DNA of 64,000 bases from Streptoalloteichus hindustanus (lineage in GTDB: Bacteria; Actinomycetota; Actinomycetes; Mycobacteriales; Pseudonocardiaceae): contig NZ_FQVN01000006.1 in assembly GCF_900129375.1 (NCBI RefSeq), positions 186,001 to 250,000 on the forward strand. Direction: 5' to 3'. The position numbers and the translations under genes were made by a program. Under the pieces are notes generated by a model. It was not told the origin of the DNA and searched no databases. It saw nothing but the letters and a program-made list of their open reading frames with translations. Shown here piece by piece: positions 39,268 to 50,382 of this stretch. Each line of letters begins with the position of its first letter. Within the stretch, counting starts at the first letter, position 1.

Positions 39268-41088
39268 ATGACCAGCGCGAATCCGCGTCCCACCCCGGCG
39301 CCCCGGCCGGTGGCACCCCGGCCAACGCCGCCCAGCGGCGCCCCGGTCCGCGTGACCGGCGCGCAGTCCCTCGTCCGCTCGCTTGAGGCTGTCGGCTGCG
39401 ACGTCGTGTTCGGAATCCCCGGCGGCGCGATCATGCCGGCCTACGACGCGTTGCTCGACTCCCGGACGCTCCGGCACGTGCTGGTCCGCCACGAGCAGGG
39501 CGCCGGCCACGCGGCCACCGGCTACGCGCAGGCCACCGGCCGGGTCGGCGTCTGCGTGGCCACCTCGGGCCCCGGCGCGACCAACCTGGTCACCCCGCTG
39601 GCCGACGCCTACATGGACTCGGTCCCGATGGTGGCGATCACCGGCCAGGTGTCGCAGTCGCTGATCGGCACCGACGGCTTCCAGGAAGCCGACATCTGCG
39701 GCATCACCCTGCCGGTCACCAAGCACAACTTCCTCGTCACCGACCCGGCGGACATCCCGCGCACCATCGCCGAGGCGTTCCACCTGGCCGCCACCGGCCG
39801 GCCCGGCCCGGTGCTGGTCGACATCCCCAAGGACGTCCAGCAGGCCGTCACCGCGTTCAGCTGGCCGCCGGAGATGCGGCTGCCCGGCTACCGGCCGACC
39901 ACCCGGCCGCACGGCAAGCAGGTGCGGGAGGCCGCCCGGCTCGTCGCCACCGCGAGCCGGCCGGTGCTCTACGTCGGCGGCGGCGTCCTCAAGGCCGACG
40001 CCGCGCCCGAGCTGCGGGAACTGGCCGAGCTGACCGGCATCCCGGTCGTCACCACGCTGATGGCCAGGGGCGCCTTCCCCGACTCGCACCGCCAGCACCT
40101 GGGCATGCCCGGCATGCACGGCACGGTGGCGGCGGTGGCCGCGATGCAGCGCTCCGACCTGCTGATCACGCTCGGCGCCCGGTTCGACGACCGGGTCACC
40201 GGCAAGCTCAGCTCCTTCGCGCCGGACGCGACCGTCGTGCACGCCGACATCGACCCCGCGGAGATCTCCAAGAACCGCAGGGCCGACGTGCCGATCGTCG
40301 GCGACTGCAAGGAGGTCATCGCCGAGCTGACCGCCGCCGTCCGCGCCGAGCTGGAGCAGACCGGCGCGCCCGACCTGACCGAGTGGTGGGCGCAGCTCGA
40401 CCACTGGCGGGAGACCTTCCCGCTGGGGTACGACTGGCCGGCCGACGGCTCCCTGTCGCCGCAGTACGTCATCGAGCGGATCGGCGCTCTGGTCGGCCCG
40501 GACGCGGTCTACGCGACCGGCGTGGGCCAGCACCAGATGTGGGCGGCGCAGTTCGTCCGGTACGAGAACCCGCGCAGCTTCATCAATTCGGGTGGTCTGG
40601 GCACCATGGGCTTCGCGGTGCCGGGCGCGATGGGCGCCAGGGTCGGCCGGCCCGACCTCCCCGTGTGGGCCATCGACGGCGACGGCTGCTTCCAGATGAC
40701 CAACCAGGAGCTCGCCACCTGCGCCATCGAGAACATCCCGATCAAGGTGGCCGTCATCAACAACGGCAACCTGGGCATGGTCCGGCAGTGGCAGACCCTG
40801 TTCTACGACCAGCGGTACTCGCACACCGACCTGGGCACGCACCGGCACCGCATCCCGGACTTCGTGCTGCTGGCCGAGGCGCTGGGCTGCGTGGGCCTGC
40901 GTGCCGAGTCGCGGGACGAGGTCGACGAGGTCGTCCGCAAGGCCATGGAGATCAACGACCGTCCGGTGGTCATCGACTTCGTGGTCGGCAAGGACGCCCA
41001 GGTGTGGCCGATGGTCGCGGCCGGCGCCGGCAACGACGAGATCATGGCGGCCAGGGGCATCCGCCCCCTCTTCGACGAGGACGCGTGA
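39268..41088 (+). CDS. ilvB: Acetolactate synthase large subunit
   Basis: 606 residues. The ThDP glutamate is in [15 protein letters not shown], the cofactor-binding motif runs from IDGDGCFQM to INN, and the FAD region lies in between ([13 protein letters not shown]). It condenses pyruvate with pyruvate or 2-oxobutyrate, the first common step of Val/Leu/Ile synthesis. A Pro-rich extension of about 30 residues precedes the family start. Its regulatory subunit gene ilvN is not adjacent as usual but separated by a racemase gene. Confidence 0.97.
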   Translation: MTSANPRPTPAPRPVAPRPTPPSGAPVRVTGAQSLVRSLEAVGCDVVFGIPGGAIMPAYDALLDSRTLRHVLVRHEQGAGHAATGYAQATGRVGVCVATSGPGATNLVTPLADAYMDSVPMVAITGQVSQSLIGTDGFQEADICGITLPVTKHNFLVTDPADIPRTIAEAFHLAATGRPGPVLVDIPKDVQQAVTAFSWPPEMRLPGYRPTTRPHGKQVREAARLVATASRPVLYVGGGVLKADAAPELRELAELTGIPVVTTLMARGAFPDSHRQHLGMPGMHGTVAAVAAMQRSDLLITLGARFDDRVTGKLSSFAPDATVVHADIDPAEISKNRRADVPIVGDCKEVIAELTAAVRAELEQTGAPDLTEWWAQLDHWRETFPLGYDWPADGSLSPQYVIERIGALVGPDAVYATGVGQHQMWAAQFVRYENPRSFINSGGLGTMGFAVPGAMGARVGRPDLPVWAIDGDGCFQMTNQELATCAIENIPIKVAVINNGNLGMVRQWQTLFYDQRYSHTDLGTHRHRIPDFVLLAEALGCVGLRAESRDEVDEVVRKAMEINDRPVVIDFVVGKDAQVWPMVAAGAGNDEIMAARGIRPLFDEDA

Positions 41089-41257
41089 CGAGGACGCGTG
41101 AGAGGTAAGAGGTGCTGCGCCTGCGCCGCGGGCGAGGATCGCAACGACGAGGACGCGTGGAGCGGCTGTCGACAGGACGTGCGGCGTCCGTGACGTGGAC
41201 GAGGACCAGGGACAGCGCCCGCTGCGCGGGCCAGGAACGCAACGACGAGGACGCGTG
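41073..41257. repeat. Four copies of the ilvB 3' end, CGAGGACGCGTG
   Basis: The last bases of ilvB (ACGAGGACGCGTGA) recur at 41087-41100, 41144-41159 and 41242-41257. The last two share 19-20 identical bases beginning with CGCAACGACGAGG and lie 98 bases apart with partly similar upstream sequence, suggesting duplication of a 98-base unit. No gene lies in 41089-41254. Confidence 0.8.
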
Positions 41258-41263
41258 ACCAGG

Positions 41264-42058
41264 ATGCGACGGATCGGTCTGTTGGGCGGGATGAGCTGGG
41301 AGTCCACCGCCGTCTACTACCGCCTTCTCAACGAGGGCGCCCGCGAGCGGCTGGGCGGCCTGCACTCCGCCGACCTGGTACTGCGTTCGGTCGACTTCGC
41401 CGACATCGCCGAGCTCCAGCACGCGGCGGCGTGGGAGGCGCTGGGCGCGACCCTGGCGGCGGAGGCCGGGTCGCTGGTCGCCGCCGGCGCCGAGGTGCTC
41501 GGCATCGCCACCAACACCATGCACCTGGTTGCGCCGCAGATCGCCGAGGCGGCGAGAATCCCGTTGGTGCACATCGTGGACGTGGTCGCCGAGGCGGCGC
41601 GCGCCCGAGCTGTGGGTCGCCTCGCCGTGCTCGGCACGAACTTCACCATGACCTCCTCGCTGTACACGGAGGGCATGGCGCGCCACGGGATCGAGGTCGT
41701 CGTCCCCGACGAGGACGACCGGCGCGTGGTGCACGACGTCATCTACGACGAGCTGTGCCGGGGAGTCGTCCTGGACTCCTCCCGGCAGCGGTACCGGGAG
41801 ATCGTGGGCAGGCTGGCGGAGCGCGGCGCGGAGGCGGTCGTCCTCGGGTGCACCGAGATCACTCTCCTGTTCGGACAGTCCGAAGTGGACGGTCTCACCG
41901 TTCTGGACTCCACCGCGTTGCACGCCACGGCACTGCTCGACGCGGCACTGCTCGACGTGGCGTTGCCCGGGACGGCCACGTCCGGCGCCACCGCCCGGCC
42001 GGCCCCCGCCGCCGTCCCCGACCCGGCCCCCGAGACGCGACAGGAGCGCAGCGCATGA
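41264..42058 (+). CDS. Aspartate/glutamate racemase family protein
   Basis: 264 residues from the ATG at 41264; a GTG at 41255 is an alternative, with GAGGA upstream. The family start is RRIGLLGGMSWESTAVYY; the two cysteines normally found are replaced in part: the second catalytic Cys is present in VVLGCTEITLL, but the first region reads IATNTMH, where many members have TNTMH too. This is the YgeA-like group, which often uses Thr/Cys and has broad or weak amino-acid racemase activity. The gene stands between ilvB and ilvN, overlaps ilvN by four bases, and is therefore cotranslated with it. Confidence 0.82.
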   Translation: MRRIGLLGGMSWESTAVYYRLLNEGARERLGGLHSADLVLRSVDFADIAELQHAAAWEALGATLAAEAGSLVAAGAEVLGIATNTMHLVAPQIAEAARIPLVHIVDVVAEAARARAVGRLAVLGTNFTMTSSLYTEGMARHGIEVVVPDEDDRRVVHDVIYDELCRGVVLDSSRQRYREIVGRLAERGAEAVVLGCTEITLLFGQSEVDGLTVLDSTALHATALLDAALLDVALPGTATSGATARPAPAAVPDPAPETRQERSA

Positions 42059-42561
42059 GCAGGCACACGCTGAGCGTGCTGGTGGAGAACAAGCCCGGCG
42101 TGCTGGCCAGGGTGGCCGGGCTCTTCTCCCGCCGCGGCTTCAACATCGAGTCGCTGGCGGTGGGCCCCACCGAGCACCCCGAGGTCTCCCGGATGACCAT
42201 CGTCGTCTCGGTCGACGAGCTGCCGCTGGAGCAGGTGACCAAGCAGCTCAACAAGCTGGTCAACGTGATCAAGATCGTCGAGCTGGAGCGGCCCGCCTCC
42301 GTGCAGCGGGAACTGCTGCTGGTCAAGGTGCGGGCCGACGCCACGGTCCGCAGCCAGGTGCTGGAGACCGTGCAGCTGTTCCGGGCCAAGGTCGTCGACG
42401 TGTCCCCGGAGGCGGTCACCGTCGAGGCCACCGGCACCCAGGACAAGCTCGACGCCCTGCTCCGCATGCTGGAGCCCTACGGCATCCGGGAGATGGTGCA
42501 GTCCGGCATGGTGGCCATCGGCCGCGGCGCCCGCTCCATCACCGCCACCGCGGTCCGCTGA
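42055..42561 (+). CDS. ilvN: Acetolactate synthase small (regulatory) subunit
   Basis: 168 residues. An N-terminal ACT domain begins HTLSVLVENKPGVLARVAGLFSRRGFNIESL, and the C-terminal part has ELLLVKVRAD and MVQSGMVAIGRG. It binds valine and feeds back on IlvB. ATG overlaps the racemase stop, so despite the intruding gene the subunits are likely made from one transcript. Confidence 0.96.
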   Translation: MSRHTLSVLVENKPGVLARVAGLFSRRGFNIESLAVGPTEHPEVSRMTIVVSVDELPLEQVTKQLNKLVNVIKIVELERPASVQRELLLVKVRADATVRSQVLETVQLFRAKVVDVSPEAVTVEATGTQDKLDALLRMLEPYGIREMVQSGMVAIGRGARSITATAVR

Positions 42562-43644
<1,083 letters not shown>

Positions 43645-43658
43645 GCCGGATCGCGTCA

Positions 43659-43687
43659 GGGGGGTCGACGGTGCGCCGTCGGCCCCC
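43659..43687 (+). terminator. Terminator of the ilv operon
   Basis: GGGGGGTCGACGG and CCGTCGGCCCCC pair around TGCG, 15 bases after the ilvC stop; TTCGCGTT follows. Confidence 0.75.
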
Positions 43688-43990
43688 TTCGCGTTCGCGG
43701 CGCGCCCGCCCGCGTCCGGCTGGGGCCGACTGGCCGCCCGTCGACTGGCCGCCGTTCGCCGCCCGTCGACTGGTGTCGCAGAGAGTGGGACGGCTGTCAC
43801 GAAACGTGGGACGTGCCTGGTGGGAAACGGAGTTCTCGCGGTGGATACACTCACGGCCTCACGCCGGGGCACAGCGCGGTACCCCTGTGTGCCGCGGAGT
43901 CACCCGCGCCCGAACCCGCCGGAGCCCGGTGGGACACGTCCGGGAGGCCCGCACCCGAGCGCACGCATCGCCTGATCCAGGAGCGAACCC
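43688..43990. promoter_or_regulatory. Upstream region of serA
   Basis: About 300 bases without a gene. TACACT at about 43847-43852 is the best -10 candidate and would leave a long leader of about 130 bases. The leader shows no clear attenuator or riboswitch. Confidence 0.35.
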
Positions 43991-45589
43991 GTGACCAACT
44001 CCAGCCGCCCCGTCGTCCTCATCGCCGAGAAGCTCGCGCCGTCGGTGCTCTCGGTGTTCGGCGACGAGGTCGAGGTCCGTCATGTCGACGGCACCGACCG
44101 ACCGGCCCTGCTGACCGCGATCGCCGACGCCGACGCCCTGCTCGTCCGCTCGGCCACCCGGGTGGACGCCGAGGCGCTCGGCGCCGGCAAGCGGCTCAAG
44201 GTCGTGGCCAGGGCGGGCGTGGGCCTGGACAACGTCGAGGTGCCCGCCGCCACCGAGCGCGGCGTGATGGTGGTCAACGCGCCCACCTCCAACATCGTCT
44301 CCGCCGCCGAGCACGCGCTGGCGCTGCTGCTCGCGGTCGCGCGCCGGGTCCCGGCCGCCGACGCCAGCCTCCGGGCCGGCGAGTGGAAGCGCAGCGCCTA
44401 CACCGGCGTCGAGCTGAACGGCAAGACCGTGGGCGTGGTCGGCCTCGGCAAGATCGGCCAGCTCTTCGCGCAGCGCATCGCGGCCTTCGGCACCACGGTC
44501 ATCGCCTACGACCCGTACGTGTCGGCCGCGCGGGCCGCGCAGCTCGGTATCGAGCTGGTGAGCCTGGACGAGCTGCTGGAGCGCGCGGACGCGATCTCCA
44601 TCCACCTGCCGAAGACGCCGGAGACGCTCGGCCTCATCGGCGCCGAGCAGCTCGCCCGGTGCAAGAAGGGCGTGCTGATCGTCAACGCCGCCCGCGGTGG
44701 CCTGGTCGACGAGGCCGCGCTGGCCGAGGCGGTGCGCGGGGGCCACGTGGGCGGGGCCGGCGTCGACGTGTTCGTCACCGAGCCGTGCACCGACAGCCCG
44801 CTGTTCGGCCTGCCCAACGTGGTCGTCACGCCGCACCTGGGCGCGTCGACGGCCGAGGCGCAGGACCGGGCGGGCACCGACGTCGCCCGCTCGGTGCTGC
44901 TGGCGCTGCGCGGCGACTTCGTGCCGGACGCGGTCAACGTGCAGAGCGGCGGCGTCGTCAACGAGGAGGTCCGGCCGTTCCTGCCGCTGACCCAGAAGCT
45001 GGGCACGGTGCTGGCCGCGCTGACCAGCAAGCCGCCGGCCGCGGTGACCGTGGAGGCTCGGGGCGAGCTGTCGCACGAGGACGTCACGGTCCTGCCGCTC
45101 GCCGCGTTGCGGGGCGTCTTCTCCGGCGTGGTGGAGAACCAGGTCACCTTCGTCAACGCGCCGCGGCTGGCCGAGGACCTGGGGGTGAAGGTCGAGCTGC
45201 GCAAGGAGTCGGAGAGCGCCGACCACCGCAGCGTGGTGACGCTGCGCGCGGTGCTGGCCGACGGCGCGACGGTCAGCGTGTCGGGCACCCTCACCGGCCC
45301 CCGCCAGGTCGAGAAGCTGGTGGAGATCAACGGCCGGCACTTCGACCTGCGGGCCGAGGGGCACGTGCTGCTGCTGGTCTACCCGGAGCGCCCGGCGGTG
45401 ATGGGCACCGTGGGCACGCTGCTCGGCGAGGCCGGGGTGAACGTCGAGGCGGCGCAGATCAGCCAGACGACCGACCGGGCCGAGGCGATCATGCTGCTTC
45501 GGGTGGACCGGCCGGTGGCCGCCGGGGTGCTGGAGCCGATCGGCGCCGCGATCGGCGCGCGCACGGTGCGCGACCTCGCGTTCGAGTGA
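43991..45589 (+). CDS. serA: D-3-phosphoglycerate dehydrogenase, long form
   Basis: 532 residues. The NAD fold has VGVVGLGKIGQLFAQR, the catalytic-region NAARGGLVDEAAL and TPHLGAST. A serine-binding/ASB domain (about 320-450) and a C-terminal ACT domain (VLLLVYPERPAVMGTVGTLLGEAGVNV) mark the type 1 enzyme, which is allosterically inhibited by serine. It is the first step from 3-phosphoglycerate to serine. Position after ilvC is conserved in actinobacteria. Confidence 0.97.
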   Translation: MTNSSRPVVLIAEKLAPSVLSVFGDEVEVRHVDGTDRPALLTAIADADALLVRSATRVDAEALGAGKRLKVVARAGVGLDNVEVPAATERGVMVVNAPTSNIVSAAEHALALLLAVARRVPAADASLRAGEWKRSAYTGVELNGKTVGVVGLGKIGQLFAQRIAAFGTTVIAYDPYVSAARAAQLGIELVSLDELLERADAISIHLPKTPETLGLIGAEQLARCKKGVLIVNAARGGLVDEAALAEAVRGGHVGGAGVDVFVTEPCTDSPLFGLPNVVVTPHLGASTAEAQDRAGTDVARSVLLALRGDFVPDAVNVQSGGVVNEEVRPFLPLTQKLGTVLAALTSKPPAAVTVEARGELSHEDVTVLPLAALRGVFSGVVENQVTFVNAPRLAEDLGVKVELRKESESADHRSVVTLRAVLADGATVSVSGTLTGPRQVEKLVEINGRHFDLRAEGHVLLLVYPERPAVMGTVGTLLGEAGVNVEAAQISQTTDRAEAIMLLRVDRPVAAGVLEPIGAAIGARTVRDLAFE

Positions 45590-45793
45590 CCGCTGCTGGC
45601 GGTGGGCCGGTGGCGGCGCGATCTTGCCCGCCGGCCCGCCGCCAGGCCGTCGCCGACGGCGTTTTCCTGTTACCAGGCGGAAGTTCGCGTCGCCCGGGCA
45701 CTTCGCGGCACCGCCTGAGAACGGCCGGACCGGACGCGTGACAGCCGTTCGGCGCACGCGAGGACGGGCCGGCGTGCCCTAACTTCGGTGATC

Positions 45794-46252
45794 ATGGGTG
45801 TGGGGGAGGGGCCGGACGACACGTCGGGCGGGCTCCTCGCCGCCCGGTGGCTGGCGGCGGTGGCCGCGGTGGTGACGTTGCTGGGGCTGTACGTCCTGCC
45901 GTGGTGGCCGGGCGAGTCCTTCCTGGAGTTCCGGGCCGAGCACCTGGCCGGCCGGGTCGACCCCGACCCCACGTGGTGGAAGTCCCTCCAGCGCGGCTAC
46001 TTCCGCTTCGGCTTCGTCGCGCACTCCGTGGTGTCGGCGCTGCCGCCGTTCGTCGTGGCCCGGCCGGACCGGTGGCGTTCGCTGACCGGGCTGGCCCTGC
46101 TGGGCGCGGCGTGGCAGCTGCTCGCGGTGCGCGGCGCGACGTTGATCAACACCACCGGTGTGCCGTACCTCGGCTCGGTGGCGGGGATGTTGGTGGTCAT
46201 CGCGTGGTGGTTGGGCCGGGTCTCGGCCCGGCCGGACGGCTGGGGACTCTGA
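45794..46252 (+). CDS. Hypothetical membrane protein
   Basis: 152 residues with about four membrane segments (LAAVAAVVTLLGLYVLP, FGFVAHSVVSALPPFVV, LTGLALLGAAWQLLAV, AGMLVVIAWWLG). ATG at 45794 is chosen over GTG at 45788 because TAACTT at 45780-45785 is a likely -10, which would place the transcript start at or near this ATG. Not recognised; only actinobacterial in style. It sits alone between serA and the subtilase. Confidence 0.65.
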   Translation: MGVGEGPDDTSGGLLAARWLAAVAAVVTLLGLYVLPWWPGESFLEFRAEHLAGRVDPDPTWWKSLQRGYFRFGFVAHSVVSALPPFVVARPDRWRSLTGLALLGAAWQLLAVRGATLINTTGVPYLGSVAGMLVVIAWWLGRVSARPDGWGL

Positions 46253-46570
46253 GCCACGAACTCCCCGAACAGAGCAATCCGGACCATGACCCGTTCCGGT
46301 CGCCCGGGCGGAACCGGCCCCACCAGGCCACGCCCCGTGTCCAACTTCGCTGTCAAGCCGGTGTGATCACCCCAATGGAGCAGTACACGGTGGGGTGAGC
46401 CGCGTTAGGTTCGGCGTTCACGAGGCCGGACCAGGTGCCGCGGAGGGCTCGGCACCACGCCGGCGCTGCCCTGGTGTGGTGCGATCCGCCGGCCGTGGGG
46501 GAGCGCGTGCCGGTTCGCGACGAGCGGACCGGTGGGCATGGTCGGAGACGGCCCCGTAGTGAGGGCAGCA
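46253..46570. other. Intergenic region before the subtilase
   Basis: About 320 bases with no gene. TAGGTT at 46406-46411 could be a -10 for the protease gene. Nothing else is apparent. Confidence 0.35.
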
Positions 46571-49500
46571 GTGAGTCGAACCCGAGGACCGGGGCACGGC
46601 GTCCGCCGGGTCGCGGCGCGCTCGGCCGCGGTGTTGTTCGCCGCGGTGCTGGCGACCGGGGTGGCCGGCGCCGGCGTGGCGAGCGGTCAGGACGACCGGG
46701 GCGATCTCGCCCCGTCGGTGCCCGGTGCCGGCGGCCTGCCGGCCAGGGCGCTCCAGGACAAGATCAAGCCCCGGTTGGCCGACGCGCGGGGCAGCGTGAC
46801 GGCCTTCGTGGAGCTGGAGAAGAAGCCGGCCGTCGACGCGTTCACCGAGAAGCAGGGCTCCGACAAGGAACAGGCCAAGCAGGCCGCCAGGGAAGCCAAG
46901 CAGGACACCCAGCAGGCCGCCGAGAAGGTGGTCGACACCCTGCGGGCCAAGGACTCCGCGGCCAAGGAGACCTACCGCACCAGCAACGCCGTCCCCGGCG
47001 TGGTCGTCACGGCCAACGCGGACAAGGTGCGGGAGCTGGCCGAGCTGCCCGAGGTCAGGGCGGTGCACGCGGTCGTGCCGAAGGAGCCGGGCAACGCCAA
47101 CGCCGTCCAGCTCACCAGGACCCTGGCCGCCTGGCAGCAGACCGGCCGGCTGGGCGACGGGGTCCGGGTCGGCATCATCGACACCGGGATCGACTACACC
47201 CACGCGATGTTCGGCGGGCCGGGCACCAAGGCCGCCTACGACGCGATCGACCGCACCAAGGTCGACCCGTCGTTCTTCCCCACCGCGAAGGTGGTCGGCG
47301 GCGTCGACCTCGCCGGCGACGCCTACGACGGCAGCGGCAAGAGCGGGCCCGAGGCCATGGTGCCCAAGCCCGACCCCAACCCGATGGACTGCCACAGCCA
47401 CGGCACGCACGTGGCCGGCACGGCGGCCGGTTTCGGCGTCAACGCCGACGGCAGCACCTTCCGGGGCGACTACGGCAAGCTCGACGACAAGCAGCTCAAC
47501 GAGATGCGGATCGGCCCGGGCACCGCGCCCAAGGCCCTGCTGTACGGCATCAAGGTGTTCGGCTGCACCGGTTCGACCAACCTCACCGGCCAGGCGCTGG
47601 ACTGGGCGCTCGACCCGGACGGCGACGGCGACTTCAGCGACCGCCTGGACGTCGTGAACCTGTCGCTGGGCCAGGACTACGGCGCCCCGGACGACCCGGA
47701 CAGCCTGTTCGTGCGCAAGCTGGTCAAGAACGGCGTGCTCCCGGTCATCTCCGCCGGCAACGGCGGTGACCTGTACGACGTGGGCGGCTCGCCGGGCAGC
47801 ACGCCGGAGGCGCTGACCGTGGCGAGCACCAGGGACTCGTTCGTCCTGCGGGACGGCGCCGAGGTCGTCGCCCCCGGTGGCGTCGCCGGCGTGAAGGCCG
47901 GGCAGTACAGCCAGAACTACGCCGACTACGCCGGCCTCGAGCGCACCAAGCCCGTGGTCGCGTTGACGGAGGAGTCCAACAAGGACGGTTGCCGTCCGTT
48001 CTCCAGCGCCGACAAGGTGGCGGTGCTGAACCGGTTCGTCTGGTTGGAGTGGGACGACAACGACGCCAGCCGGCGTTGTGGTTCCGGGGTCCGGGCGGAC
48101 AACGCGCGCGCCGCCGGCGCGGTGGGCGCGATCTTCTCGTCCTCGGTGGAGAACTTCAACGCGGGCATCGGTGGCAACAAGGACCTCCCGGTGTTCCAGT
48201 TCACCGGCTCCGCCACCAAGGCGGTGCGCCCGGCGCTGGAGGCCGGTTCGCTCCAGGTCCGCATGGCCGGCGACCTCCGCACGAGCGTGAAGACGCACGC
48301 GCCGGAGATCTCCGACACGCCCAGCACCTTCACCTCGCGGGGCGTGCACCAGAAGGTCGTCAAGCCGGACGTCGCGGCGCCCGGCGACACGATCGCGTCG
48401 GCCCTCGTCGGCAGCGGCAACGGGACGCTGGTGATCAGCGGCACCTCGATGGCCGCGCCGCACACCTCCGGCATCGCCGCCCTGGTGCGGCAGGCGCACC
48501 CGGACTGGACGCCGGAGGAGGTCAAGGCCGCGGTGATGAACACCGCGGGCGCCGACGTCCGCACCGGTCCGAACGGCTCGGTGCTCGCGCCGAACCGCGT
48601 GGGCGCCGGGCGGATCGACGCGAAGTCCGCGCTGGACAACCAGGTGCTGGCGATGGTCGAGGACGACCCGGGCGCGGTGAGCGTCTCGTTCGGCACCGTC
48701 GAGGTCTCGGGGAAGACCCAGATCAGCAAGACCGTGAAGATCGTGAACAAGGGCGTCAACGCGGTCGAGCTGTCGCCGAGCTTCCAGGCGGCCACCCAGA
48801 TCCCCGGGGTGCGCTACGAGGTCTCCACGAGCAGCATCCGGCTCAGCCCGCGGGGCGTCGCGAAGATCAAGCTGACGCTGCGGATCGACGACCCGGCGGC
48901 GCTGCGCAGGACGGTCGACCCGACCGTCCAGACGACCCAGCTCAACGTGGCCCGGCAGTTCCTGGCCGACGCGTCGGGCCGGCTGGTGCTGACGCCGAAG
49001 AACGGCTCCGGCACGCCGCTGCGCGTTCCGGTCTACGCCGCGCCCAAGCCGGTGGCCAAGATCAGCGCCACCGACAGGATCAGGTTCAACCGGGGCGACT
49101 CGCAGGCGGTGCTGAACCTCAAGGGCCGCGGCGTGGAGCAGGGCCAGGGTTCCTCGGCGTACCGCTCGCTGGTGAGCGTCTTCGAGTTGCAGGGCAGCTC
49201 GCCGCAGCTCCCGCAGTGCGGCAAGAAGGTCACCAGCGACTGCACGCCCAACGAGACGGCCAAGGGCGGCGACCTGCGCTACGTCGGCGCCACCTCGACC
49301 GCGCCGCTGGCCAAGGCCCAGGGCAAGCTGGACCAGGCCCAGGTGGCGTTCGGCATCGCGACGTGGGGCAACTGGTACAACGTCGGCTCGAACACGGTTC
49401 CCTACGTGGACATCGACGTGAACGGCGACGGCAAGCCCGACTTCGAGACCTTCGTGACGAGGCCGAGCGGCACCGACGTGCTCGTCGCGTCCACGGTGGA

Positions 49501-50008
49501 CCTCAACAAGCCGTTGCCCAACGGCGGTTTCCAGTCCGTTGACCTGCAACCGGTCAACGGGCAGTTCGGCGACGTCGACACGAACGTCTTCGACAGCAAC
49601 GTGATCGTGCTACCGGTGACGCTCAAGGCGCTGGGCATCGACCCGAACGCCGCGACGGCGCGCCTGAACTACACGGTCGGGGTGTCCGGGTTCTACACCG
49701 GACCGGGCGACAAGGACGGGGTGATTGACCAGATCGCCAAGCCGATGTCGTTCGACCCGCTCAAGCCGGGCCTGTGGGCGCAGGGCGGCGGCGACGCCGC
49801 GCTGTCCTACGTGGCCAAGCCGGCCACCGCGCTCGTCGTCAACCGCGACGCGGGCGCCCTGGCGATGGACCGGGTGGACAAGCTGCTCGTGCTGCACCAC
49901 CACAACGCGAGCGGCGAGCGGGCCCAGCTCGTGTCGGTGGACGGCTCGCGCACCTGGGCGGATCTGGACCTGCGCGGCGGGCCAGGGGAGGGCCGTCACT
50001 CCTCCTGA
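46571..50008 (+). CDS. Large secreted subtilase (S8 family serine protease)
   Basis: About 1145 residues from the GTG at 46571, which has GAGGG five bases upstream; an in-frame ATG at 46538 is the other option. A signal peptide ([24 protein letters not shown]) is followed by an I9-like propeptide (about 55-180), the S8 domain with Asp in [15 protein letters not shown], His in [12 protein letters not shown] and Ser in [12 protein letters not shown], and a PA-type insertion between His and Ser. The region beyond 650 is beta-rich (Fn3-like). It resembles the vpr/C5a-peptidase-like group. No autotransporter or anchor is visible, so it is probably released to degrade proteins. Confidence 0.9.
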   Translation: MSRTRGPGHGVRRVAARSAAVLFAAVLATGVAGAGVASGQDDRGDLAPSVPGAGGLPARALQDKIKPRLADARGSVTAFVELEKKPAVDAFTEKQGSDKEQAKQAAREAKQDTQQAAEKVVDTLRAKDSAAKETYRTSNAVPGVVVTANADKVRELAELPEVRAVHAVVPKEPGNANAVQLTRTLAAWQQTGRLGDGVRVGIIDTGIDYTHAMFGGPGTKAAYDAIDRTKVDPSFFPTAKVVGGVDLAGDAYDGSGKSGPEAMVPKPDPNPMDCHSHGTHVAGTAAGFGVNADGSTFRGDYGKLDDKQLNEMRIGPGTAPKALLYGIKVFGCTGSTNLTGQALDWALDPDGDGDFSDRLDVVNLSLGQDYGAPDDPDSLFVRKLVKNGVLPVISAGNGGDLYDVGGSPGSTPEALTVASTRDSFVLRDGAEVVAPGGVAGVKAGQYSQNYADYAGLERTKPVVALTEESNKDGCRPFSSADKVAVLNRFVWLEWDDNDASRRCGSGVRADNARAAGAVGAIFSSSVENFNAGIGGNKDLPVFQFTGSATKAVRPALEAGSLQVRMAGDLRTSVKTHAPEISDTPSTFTSRGVHQKVVKPDVAAPGDTIASALVGSGNGTLVISGTSMAAPHTSGIAALVRQAHPDWTPEEVKAAVMNTAGADVRTGPNGSVLAPNRVGAGRIDAKSALDNQVLAMVEDDPGAVSVSFGTVEVSGKTQISKTVKIVNKGVNAVELSPSFQAATQIPGVRYEVSTSSIRLSPRGVAKIKLTLRIDDPAALRRTVDPTVQTTQLNVARQFLADASGRLVLTPKNGSGTPLRVPVYAAPKPVAKISATDRIRFNRGDSQAVLNLKGRGVEQGQGSSAYRSLVSVFELQGSSPQLPQCGKKVTSDCTPNETAKGGDLRYVGATSTAPLAKAQGKLDQAQVAFGIATWGNWYNVGSNTVPYVDIDVNGDGKPDFETFVTRPSGTDVLVASTVDLNKPLPNGGFQSVDLQPVNGQFGDVDTNVFDSNVIVLPVTLKALGIDPNAATARLNYTVGVSGFYTGPGDKDGVIDQIAKPMSFDPLKPGLWAQGGGDAALSYVAKPATALVVNRDAGALAMDRVDKLLVLHHHNASGERAQLVSVDGSRTWADLDLRGGPGEGRHSS

Positions 50009-50030
50009 CGTCGAGGAGTCCTGGCGGGTA

Positions 50031-50069
50031 CCGGTGCCCGGGTCGGCTGACCGCCGGCCCGGGCACCGG
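50031..50069 (+). terminator. Terminator of the subtilase gene
   Basis: CCGGTGCCCGGG and CCCGGGCACCGG flank a 15-base loop that itself is GC-rich; CCTTCT follows. It lies 22 bases after the stop. Confidence 0.75.
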
Positions 50070-50382
50070 CCTTCTCCGGCCGGGCGCCGGCCCCCACCGG
50101 TGGCCGGTGTCGGTACAAGTTGGACCCCGGGGGCGCTTTGCCTTGCGGCGCCGGGCAGAATGCGCATTCCGACCGTTCGCGCCGTCTCGCGCCGCGCCAG
50201 CCGGCCCAGCGTGGACGGTGACGGCGGACCCGACGCGGCATCACCCGAACGGGTGTCCCGCAGAACGGGATAGATCAGTGCGGAGGCGTGTCCGCGCTGC
50301 GGATAGCGACGCGGCGGCGGGTAGCCTTCGCGCAAGTGGATGGGTTCCGATGGGTGGGACCTACAACCCGGGAGGTGTGTCG
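50070..50382. promoter_or_regulatory. Upstream region of leuB
   Basis: About 310 bases without a gene. TAGCCT at 50322-50327 is a probable -10 and would give a leader of about 50 bases ending in GGGAGGTG, the leuB ribosome site. A possible short frame starting at GTG 50336 has no branched-chain codon run, so no attenuator is claimed. Confidence 0.45.

Noticed and set aside
43688-43990. Riboswitch before serA
   Set aside because: The leader is long, but no conserved riboswitch core or switchable hairpins could be made out.
43859-45757. Long minus-strand frame opposite serA
   Set aside because: Antisense shadow; serA is clearly the coding strand.
46418-49549. Long open frame of about 1040 codons on the minus strand opposite the subtilase
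   Set aside because: It mirrors the GC-rich codon pattern of the true gene; the translation is His/Arg/Gly/Val-rich without any domain.
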